From an uncultured Oscillibacter sp. (GTDB lineage Bacteria > Bacillota > Clostridia > Oscillospirales > Oscillospiraceae), in NCBI GenBank assembly GCA_910588175.1, contig CAJUQQ010000056.1, positions 1-11,392 of the forward strand: a DNA stretch of 11,392 nucleotides, read 5' to 3'. Under the pieces are notes generated by a model. That model made no database searches, was not told the DNA's origin, and worked only from the letters and a program-made list of their open reading frames with translations. How positions within the stretch are numbered: the stretch's first letter is position 1; each line of letters starts with the position of its first letter. Of this stretch, positions 6,232-11,392 are shown piece by piece. Position numbers and translations under genes: made by a program.

Positions 6232-7170
6232 CTATTTGTCACTCAACTCATCCAGTAAGGGCATGGCGGGGATTGCACCGCTGCGGGCGCAGGTGAGGGC
6301 GGCAGCCCGGTTGGCGAAGTCCAGAATGTCCCTCAGCTCAGCCCCGGTCAGGCCCTCCAGAGGCCTCTCCCCCCGGCGGCTCAGTCGGCTGAGGACCGCG
6401 CCCAGGAAGGTGTCCCCCGCACCGTTGGTGTCGGTAACCTTCACGCTGACGCCCGGGACAGTGAAGCACTCCCCCTGCCAGCGGCAGAAGCTGCCCGCGC
6501 CGCCCAGGGTGACAAGCACCAGGGAGATGCCCTGCTCCGCCAGCAGGCGGCTGCCCTCCTCCAGATCGGAGGAACCGGTGAGGAGGGGCAGTTCCTCCTC
6601 CGACAGCTTGATGACATCTACCAGGGGCAGGGGAACCCGCATCCACTCCGCCGCCTCGGCCTCACTGCGCCACAGGGCGGGGCGGTAATTGGGGTCGTAG
6701 CTCACCAGCACCCCTGCCAGATGGGCGGCCCGGGCGGCAAAGATGGTTCCGCTGCGGGCGATCCCCCGGGTCAGGCTGACCGATCCGAAGTGGAGAAATT
6801 TGCTCCGGCAAACGGCAGACTCGTTGATTTCGTCGGGGGAAAGCTCACAGTCCGCTCCCCGGACAAAGCTGAAACTGCGCTCCCCGGTGCTGTCCACCGA
6901 GACGATAGCCATGGTGGTGGGCTGGTCTCCAGTGTGCATCCCGGAGCAGTCCACAAAGTCGTCTTCCAGTACCCTGCGCAGATAGGCGCCGAACGGGTCT
7001 CTGCCTGTCTTGCCGATGAATGCCGTGGAGGCCCCCAGGCGGGAGGCCGCTACAGCCACATTGGCCGGCGCCCCGCCGGGGTTGGCTGCGAACAGGGGGA
7101 CTCCCGCTTCGCTGAGACCGGTCTGGGTCATGTCAATCAGAATTTCTCCAACAGCAGTGATGTCCTTCAT
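6232..7170 (-). CDS. scrK: Fructokinase (PfkB/ribokinase family)
   Basis: The 312-residue cytoplasmic kinase transfers phosphate from ATP to the fructose released by sucrose cleavage, giving fructose-6-phosphate for glycolysis. Both PfkB signatures are present: the N-terminal GGAPANVAVAASRLG (32-46) and the C-terminal DTNGAGDTF (247-255) with catalytic base Asp253 and the anion hole. SYDPNYRPALW (157-167) is typical of bacterial fructokinases of the ScrK/CscK type. Length is normal. ATG 7170-7168 is preceded by GGGAGG at 10 bases; the in-frame extension to 7287 runs through a hairpin-rich spacer and is rejected. It ends 16 bases before the GH13 gene, so the two are co-transcribed. Another PfkB sugar kinase specificity cannot be excluded from sequence, but the context favours fructose. 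Confidence 0.9.
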   Translation of the reverse strand: MKDITAVGEILIDMTQTGLSEAGVPLFAANPGGAPANVAVAASRLGASTAFIGKTGRDPFGAYLRRVLEDDFVDCSGMHTGDQPTTMAIVSVDSTGERSFSFVRGADCELSPDEINESAVCRSKFLHFGSVSLTRGIARSGTIFAARAAHLAGVLVSYDPNYRPALWRSEAEAAEWMRVPLPLVDVIKLSEEELPLLTGSSDLEEGSRLLAEQGISLVLVTLGGAGSFCRWQGECFTVPGVSVKVTDTNGAGDTFLGAVLSRLSRRGERPLEGLTGAELRDILDFANRAAALTCARSGAIPAMPLLDELSDK

Positions 7171-7404
7171 ATAAAAGCGGCCTCCCTGGAAAATTTTTGC
7201 GGATTTGCTGCTATGGTCACCGCAGTTGAAAAGAAGCATCCGCTTCTTTTCAGCAAGCGCGGCGATCATTCGCCGCGCAGGCCGCAAAACGGCCTTGCGG
7301 TGGACTTCATAGCCGGCACAGGGGTTTGGTCTTACCCGTCAGCGGCTCTGCCGCTGTTTGAAAACCGGTATCTGCCGGTGTTCAGCTGTGCCGACTATAT
7401 CATA
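7171..7404 (-). promoter_or_regulatory. scrA-scrK spacer with five successive hairpins
   Basis: This 234-base gap has no gene. It holds a row of inverted repeats: 7228-7237/7242-7251 (GAAAAGAAGC, loop ATCC), 7257-7265/7270-7278 (GCGCGGCGA, loop TCAT), 7279-7284/7290-7295 (AGGCCG), 7340-7346/7350-7356 (CAGCGGC, loop TCT) and 7364-7368/7375-7379 (ACCGG). Only the first has a T-rich 3' arm on the minus strand, and none is a classical terminator. Such a row may stabilise the scrA message or allow partial termination, so that scrA is expressed above the downstream enzymes. That role is inferred; the pairing is seen. Confidence 0.6.
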
Positions 7405-9288
7405 TCAGACCTGAATGACCTTGTCCAGCACATTGCAGGCTCCGGTTTGAATGGTGAGATTCTCGTAATCATCGGAGTTGGTTACCAGAATCACTACCAC
7501 GTCGGGGTGTCCGGCGGCGGCGATTTTCTCCCGGTCAAAGGCAATCAGTTTGTCTCCGGCCTTTACCTGCTGGCCCTCCTGAACGAAGCATTCAAAGCCA
7601 TCACCGTTCATGGCGACGGTGTCTATACCCACGTGGATGAGCAGCTCCATGCCGTCGGGGGAGGAGATGCCCACTGCGTGCCTGGTGTCGGTGACAGAGG
7701 AGATTTCTCCATCGAAGGGGGCAACCACAACCCCGTTTTCGGGCCGGATTCCCACGCCCTGGCCCAGAACGCCCGCGGCAAAGGTTTCGTCGGGAATCTC
7801 CTCGGAGGGGATGACCGTACCGGACACGGGGGCGTACACGGCGCCGGGCCGGCACTGGATCGCGGGGACGGCGGGTTGGGGCTGAGCAGCTTTTTTCTCC
7901 GCAGGGGCGGCGTCCTTGTAGCCGAACATCCAGGTGAGGGCGAAGGACACGCCGATGGCGATGGCGGTCATGATGATGTAATTGATGGGGTCATTGAGAC
8001 AGAGCAGCAGGCCGAACAGACCGGTCACGCCAGTGCCGCTGGCCCCCAGGCCTGCCAGGGAGGCGTACATAGCGCCTGCCGCCCCGCCAATGGCACCGCA
8101 AATAAAGGGCTTGAAGTGGCGCAGATTGACGCCAAAGATGGCGGGCTCAGTGATGCCCATGAAGCAGGAGAAGGCAGAGGGCAGAGCTACGGACTTGGTC
8201 TTGCCGTTTTTAGTCTTGAGGGCCACCGCCAGGGTGGCTGCTCCCTGGGCCATATTGGCGGCGGAGGCCAGGGGGAGCCAGTAGGTTACGCCGTACATGG
8301 ACAGCTGGCCCATGTCGATGACCGTGTACATATGGTGGATGCCAGCCACCACGGTGGTGGAGTACAGGCCGCCCATCATGAGACTGCCCAGACCCAGGGG
8401 CAGAGTGAGCAGGGTCTGAATACCGCCGATGACGCTGTTTTCAATGGTGACAAAGATGGGACCGATGATGGAGTAAGTCAGATAGCCGGTGACGAACACG
8501 CTGACCAGGGGGGTGACAAACAGGTCAAACATAGCCGGGACGATTTTGTGCAGTCTCTTTTCGATAAAGCACATCACCCATACGGCGATAATAACCGGAA
8601 TCACATGGCCCTGATAGCCCACCAGGTCCACCTCATACAGGCCAAACCACACGCTCTGGGTCCGAAGCACGCCTTCTGTAGCTACCGTCCAGGCATTTTG
8701 CAGGTCGGGATGAATCATCAGCATACCGATGACCGCACCTAAGTAGGGATTGCCGCCAAAGGCTTTTGCGGCGGAATAGGCAATTAAAATCGGAAGGAAT
8801 ACGTATGCTGTATTGGCAAAAAGATTGGCGAAGACATAGATTGAGCCGGAGGTGTCAATATTCAGGAAGCCGTTGTTTACCATGAAGTTCAGCGCTTCCA
8901 TAATGCCCATGAGGAAACCGCTGGCTACGATGGCGGGGATGATGGGAACAAAGATATCTCCCAGGCACTTGATGGCCCGCTTAAAGATATTCTGCTTGGC
9001 GGCGGCGGCAGCCTTCACCTCTTCCTTGGTGGCGGCGGTGAGACCGGAGATGGCGATAAACTCGTCATAGACCTTGTTTACCGTGCCGGTGCCCAGGATG
9101 ATCTGGAGCTGGCCCGAGGCGCTGAACACCCCTTTGACTCCGTCGATGTCCTCCACAGCCTTGGCGTCGCACCTGGCGTTGTCCGCCAGCACAAGCCGCA
9201 GCCGGGTGGCGCAGTGGGCGGCGGAGACAAGGTTCTCTTTTCTGCCTACCTTTTCATAGATTTCCTGGGCTGTTTTTTTGTAGTCCAT
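7405..9288 (-). CDS. scrA: Sucrose-specific PTS permease, EIIBCA
   Basis: The 627-residue membrane protein imports sucrose and phosphorylates it using phosphate passed from HPr. Domains run B-C-A. EIIB covers residues 1-90, with the phosphocysteine in SAAHCATRLR (Cys26). EIIC covers about 105-457, with many hydrophobic segments and the substrate-site motif GITEPAIFG (378-386). A proline/alanine-rich linker (460-480) leads to a glucose-type EIIA (about 484-627) with the phosphohistidine in LLIHVGIDTV (His552) and the supporting His537. The order and the EIIC sequence fit the glucose-sucrose family, sucrose/trehalose branch; sucrose is chosen from the context. Because EIIA is fused, no separate EIIA is needed. 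ATG 9288-9286 is preceded by GGAAGG at about 11 bases. It is the first structural gene, behind a candidate ScrR operator. Confidence 0.92.
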   Translation of the reverse strand: MDYKKTAQEIYEKVGRKENLVSAAHCATRLRLVLADNARCDAKAVEDIDGVKGVFSASGQLQIILGTGTVNKVYDEFIAISGLTAATKEEVKAAAAAKQNIFKRAIKCLGDIFVPIIPAIVASGFLMGIMEALNFMVNNGFLNIDTSGSIYVFANLFANTAYVFLPILIAYSAAKAFGGNPYLGAVIGMLMIHPDLQNAWTVATEGVLRTQSVWFGLYEVDLVGYQGHVIPVIIAVWVMCFIEKRLHKIVPAMFDLFVTPLVSVFVTGYLTYSIIGPIFVTIENSVIGGIQTLLTLPLGLGSLMMGGLYSTTVVAGIHHMYTVIDMGQLSMYGVTYWLPLASAANMAQGAATLAVALKTKNGKTKSVALPSAFSCFMGITEPAIFGVNLRHFKPFICGAIGGAAGAMYASLAGLGASGTGVTGLFGLLLCLNDPINYIIMTAIAIGVSFALTWMFGYKDAAPAEKKAAQPQPAVPAIQCRPGAVYAPVSGTVIPSEEIPDETFAAGVLGQGVGIRPENGVVVAPFDGEISSVTDTRHAVGISSPDGMELLIHVGIDTVAMNGDGFECFVQEGQQVKAGDKLIAFDREKIAAAGHPDVVVILVTNSDDYENLTIQTGACNVLDKVIQV

Positions 9289-9348
9289 AGCGCATGTTCC
9301 CTTCCTTTTTATTTCAGCTCCACTTGGAGCAGATAGGCAAGCCATTTG

Positions 9349-9364
9349 AAGAATACGTATTCTT
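9349..9364. promoter_or_regulatory. Candidate ScrR operator before scrA
   Basis: AAGAATACGTATTCTT is a perfect 16-base palindrome centred on CG, the usual form of LacI-family operators. It lies between the scrR terminator and scrA, about 61 bases before the scrA start. A related site occurs in the scrR leader. A TATTCT at 9350-9355 (minus strand) inside the palindrome could serve as the -10 box, but no good -35 box accompanies it, so I do not call the scrA promoter itself. Confidence 0.75.
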
Positions 9365-9374
9365 GGCGGCCCCC

Positions 9375-9405
9375 AAAAAAGGACAACCAGATGCCGTCCT
9401 TTTTT
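9375..9405 (-). terminator. Intrinsic terminator of scrR
   Basis: On the minus strand AAAAAAGGAC and GTCCTTTTTT pair around an 11-base loop and end in a run of six T. The 5' arm includes the TAA stop of scrR. This separates the repressor transcript from the scrA-scrB transcript. The stem is A/T-rich with only four stronger pairs, so some read-through is likely. Confidence 0.75.
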
Positions 9406-10372
9406 ATGTGCTCTCCCGCAGCACCAGTTCCGCTGATAGGGGGTAATCCAGAACCTCCCACTGTCCAGGGTGCTCGATCCGGTCCAGCAGACGCCTCACA
9501 GCTTCCTGGGCCATCTGTGCAATGGGCTGGGATACACTGCTCAGCCGGGGATTGAGATAGCGGCCAGTAGAGGTGTTGTCAAAGCCAATGACCCCGACTT
9601 CCTTCGGGATGAAAACATCCAGCTTGCGCAGGGCGTCCAGCACCCGCAGGGCGTAAATGTCGTTGCCGGCAAAGACGGCCCCGCGCTCTGAAGCTTGACG
9701 GAACCAGAGCTCCAGGGCTTGCTTCAGCTGGACATCGTCCTGATAGACAAGATTTGCCGTCTGTTCGCCATAGCCCATTTGAACAAGCATCTGACGAAAT
9801 CCCACATATTTCCCATCGTAGTCTTTTCCGATAAAGAGGAAACGGCGGAAGCCCTGTTCCAGCAGGTGTGATGCCACCATAGATCCGGCCTGGATGTGAT
9901 CCACATAGACCGAATCCAGGCCCTTGGCCCGGCGGGTAACGGTGACAATGGGGACATCCAGCTTTTTAACATATTCCTGCCACTCGGCGCTGGTTTCCCG
10001 GATGGGAACCGCCAGAACACCGTCCACCCGATAGCGGCGGACCACATCCAGATACTCCTGTTCATTCTGAGGGTTGTAGTCGCTGTTGAACAGGATAATG
10101 CTGTACCCTCGTTTCCGGGCCGCTGTCTCAATCTGTTTGGCAAGGTCAGCAAAAAAGCCGTTGGAGATGTCGGTGACCAGCACTCCCAGAAGCTGGGTCT
10201 TGCTGCCTTGCAGCCCTTTTGCCAGGGCGTTGAACTGATAGTCGTGTTCCTTGGCACAGGCCAGCACTCGCTCCCGAATCTCCGGAGCAACTGTTTGGCT
10301 GCCATTAAGCACCCGGGATACTGTGGGCTGGGATACGTGGGTCAGCCGTGCAATTTCAGTCATTGTAATCAT
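9404..10372 (-). CDS. scrR: LacI-family transcriptional repressor of sucrose use
   Basis: The 322-residue regulator starts with a LacI helix-turn-helix (TEIARLTHVSQPTVSRVLNG, residues 4-23) and the hinge region (NALAKGLQGSKTQLLGVLV), then a periplasmic-binding-protein-like sensor domain with VDGVLAVPI, VYVDHIQAG, AVFAGNDIYALRVL and VGVIGFDN. Family members release DNA on binding a sugar or sugar phosphate; for ScrR the effector is usually fructose or a phosphorylated sucrose product, which cannot be read from the sequence. ATG 10372-10370 is chosen so that the helix-turn-helix sits at the N-terminus; the ribosome site is weak, and ATG 10363-10361 is an alternative. A TTG in the same frame at 10414 would lie at the -10 box and is rejected. 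The candidate operator in its own leader suggests autoregulation. Adjacent, same-strand placement supports control of scrA onwards. Confidence 0.88.
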   Translation of the reverse strand: MITMTEIARLTHVSQPTVSRVLNGSQTVAPEIRERVLACAKEHDYQFNALAKGLQGSKTQLLGVLVTDISNGFFADLAKQIETAARKRGYSIILFNSDYNPQNEQEYLDVVRRYRVDGVLAVPIRETSAEWQEYVKKLDVPIVTVTRRAKGLDSVYVDHIQAGSMVASHLLEQGFRRFLFIGKDYDGKYVGFRQMLVQMGYGEQTANLVYQDDVQLKQALELWFRQASERGAVFAGNDIYALRVLDALRKLDVFIPKEVGVIGFDNTSTGRYLNPRLSSVSQPIAQMAQEAVRRLLDRIEHPGQWEVLDYPLSAELVLREST

Positions 10373-10384
10373 AGCTATTACCGT

Positions 10385-10400
10385 GTGAATTCGTATTCTT
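10385..10400. promoter_or_regulatory. Candidate ScrR operator in the scrR leader
   Basis: GTGAATTCGTATTCTT matches the perfect palindrome before scrA at 13 of 16 positions and has one intact half-site (GTATTCTT). It lies just downstream of the predicted scrR transcription start, where binding would block the promoter or early elongation. Negative autoregulation is inferred. Confidence 0.6.
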
Positions 10401-10412
10401 GAAGACAGGTAC

Positions 10413-10441
10413 AATATAACATGTCCTCAACCGGGGTTCAA
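10413..10441 (-). promoter_or_regulatory. Sigma-A-type promoter of scrR
   Basis: On the minus strand, -35 TTGAAC (10441-10436) and -10 TATATT (10418-10413) are separated by exactly 17 bases. An A/T-rich block (about 10455-10478) upstream could act as an UP element. The predicted start is near 10406, giving a leader of about 35 bases that contains the operator. Confidence 0.75.
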
Positions 10442-11347
10442 TTCGCAGAGCGCATAAAATTTTGAATATTTTTTTGTGATTTCGCCGGAACGGGCACAGA
10501 GAAGGAATTCTCTATTTATCTGTACCACTGGGTCCGATGATGAGGCCGCTGCGCTCTCCTACCTCCAGGGTACTGCCCTTGTAATTGCTTACCTACAGCA
10601 ACCATTATAATTGCTGCCAGCGGGCCGCCGGGGGCGGCGACCTTTACAGAGGTGTGTAGGAGTCGGCCCCCTGACCGACCTGTTTGTCGGGAATTTTGAT
10701 GCTTGCTATAGATGGTATCTCTGTTGCTATCTGATTTCAGTATTTTGCGGGTTTTTACAAGCAACACCATACCGAAATAAGAGACGAAACGCGATTGGAA
10801 TAAACGGAGAAATACAGAGGTGAGAATCAAGCAAACTGCGCTTTCAGACGCTATATTGTTTACAGAATGGCACATTCTGTATGGGAGCGGAACTTGCATT
10901 TCATAGTTCTCCATGGTGAACTGATATAAACAGAAGAACGGCAGTTTGCGGAGGAGATTATCAGGTCTACTGATGAGCGAGAGGGGGCAATCAAGTTGGG
11001 ACTTCCGCTCTCTGAGGTGCGCCCCGCCTTTGCTTCGTGATTTGGGTTTGACCCACACCGTGACCCACACGCGGAAAAAAGCGGACGGGGACAATGGACG
11101 AGAAAGTGCCAGAGACTATGCATTTCTGCAACAAAAATGTCCCGAAAGCGCTGAACAGCAGCACTCCCGAGGTTTTCAATCACTTGGTAAGGACGGAGAG
11201 ACGTGCCCATGCCGAAATAATACCATCATCAATGGGGCGGATTCTTCTGCAAACACCCGGGAAATTTCCAATATTCAGCACTTTTACTGCGTATTTCAAT
11301 TTGCCGCTTTTGGTCTGACCACATATCTGCCCACAGACAGAGAAAAA
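10442..11347. other. Gene-free right flank, no recognised genes
   Basis: About 900 bases carry no gene I can support. Several open frames exist on both strands, but they lack ribosome sites, are rich in Cys, Arg and Ser, and resemble no family I know. Base composition is lower in GC than the operon. Short inverted repeats are present, the clearest at 10861-10881 (TACAGAATG, loop GCA). The stretch could be degraded mobile-element DNA, but no transposase or integrase motif is visible. Confidence 0.5.
10861..10881. repeat. 9-bp perfect inverted repeat with 3-base loop
   Basis: TACAGAATG (10861-10869) pairs with CATTCTGTA (10873-10881). No T-run follows on either strand. It may be a protein-binding palindrome or chance; no gene nearby explains it. 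Confidence 0.4.
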
Positions 11348-11385
11348 CCGAGGGACTCTGGATTTTGCGCTCCAGAGTCCCTCGG
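11343..11385 (-). terminator. Intrinsic terminator of a minus-strand gene beyond the right edge
   Basis: CCGAGGGACTCTGGA (11348-11362) pairs perfectly with TCCAGAGTCCCTCGG (11371-11385) around an 8-base loop. On the minus strand the stem is followed by TTTTT (11347-11343). The orientation implies a leftward gene ending just outside the window and separates it from the region before scrR. Confidence 0.85.
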
Positions 11386-11392
11386 CTCATAT

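Noticed and set aside
4728..6296. A long plus-strand frame opposite the GH13 gene
   Set aside because: Its composition is a Gly/Val/Gln-rich mirror of the GH13 codons; no start signal or motif.
6721..8742. A long plus-strand frame opposite scrK and scrA
   Set aside because: It crosses the hairpin-rich spacer and mirrors two well-supported genes; its Gly/His-rich product has no domain character.
9289..9403. A catabolite-responsive (cre) site for CcpA before scrA
   Set aside because: Apart from the ScrR-like palindrome, no site fits the TGNAANCG-type consensus well.
10516..11094. A 192-codon minus-strand frame in the right flank
   Set aside because: No ribosome site, irregular composition and no motif; more likely non-coding.
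10973..11392. A plus-strand frame from an ATG that stays open to the right edge (140 codons)
   Set aside because: It runs through the strong terminator hairpin, GGAGG is too far upstream of the ATG, and the product is rich in Arg, Ser and Cys without a recognisable family. Sequence beyond the edge would be needed to keep it.
10415..11392. A CRISPR array, tRNA or rRNA
   Set aside because: No regularly spaced repeats and no cloverleaf or rRNA-like sequence were seen; the inverted repeats are isolated.

Overview
The window reads as chromosomal DNA of a GC-rich, low-oxygen Firmicute of the class Clostridia, probably a gut Oscillospiraceae-type bacterium (Flavonifractor/Lawsonibacter-like). The support is strong AGGAGG ribosome sites before nearly every gene, a PTS-based sucrose system of Gram-positive type, and flanking DNA that resembles integrative elements of gut Clostridia. 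The species call is inference.

The core (about 1.49-10.44 kb) is one sucrose-utilisation locus, all on the minus strand, so it is read from right to left. It begins with a LacI-family repressor (scrR) that has its own promoter and intrinsic terminator. The structural genes follow: a three-domain PTS permease EIIBCA (scrA), a PfkB-family fructokinase (scrK), an amylosucrase-like GH13 enzyme, a PhnP-like metallo-beta-lactamase-fold phosphodiesterase, a broken remnant that looks like the C-terminal end of PTS enzyme I, and a GH32 sucrose-6-phosphate hydrolase (scrB). An intrinsic terminator at 1491-1529 closes the operon. Two similar palindromes centred on CG lie before scrA and inside the scrR leader and are the likely ScrR operators.

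The expected flow is as follows. ScrA imports and phosphorylates sucrose. ScrB cleaves sucrose-6-phosphate to glucose-6-phosphate and fructose, and ScrK phosphorylates the fructose. The GH13 enzyme and the PhnP-like protein are additions to this scheme. Amylosucrases use free sucrose, which a PTS does not deliver, and PhnP-type enzymes open cyclic sugar phosphates. The pair overlaps by 4 nt and is the least explained part of the window.

The left flank (1-1.27 kb) carries debris or edges of a mobile element: a helix-turn-helix protein, a small excisionase-like protein broken by an apparent one-base insertion, a perfect 13-bp hairpin, and repeats of a GAAAA..GACCCC motif. The right flank (10.44-11.39 kb) has no gene I recognise. 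It ends in a strong terminator for a minus-strand gene beyond the window. The layout suggests a sucrose operon next to, or carried by, mobile DNA, but no integrase or attachment site is visible.
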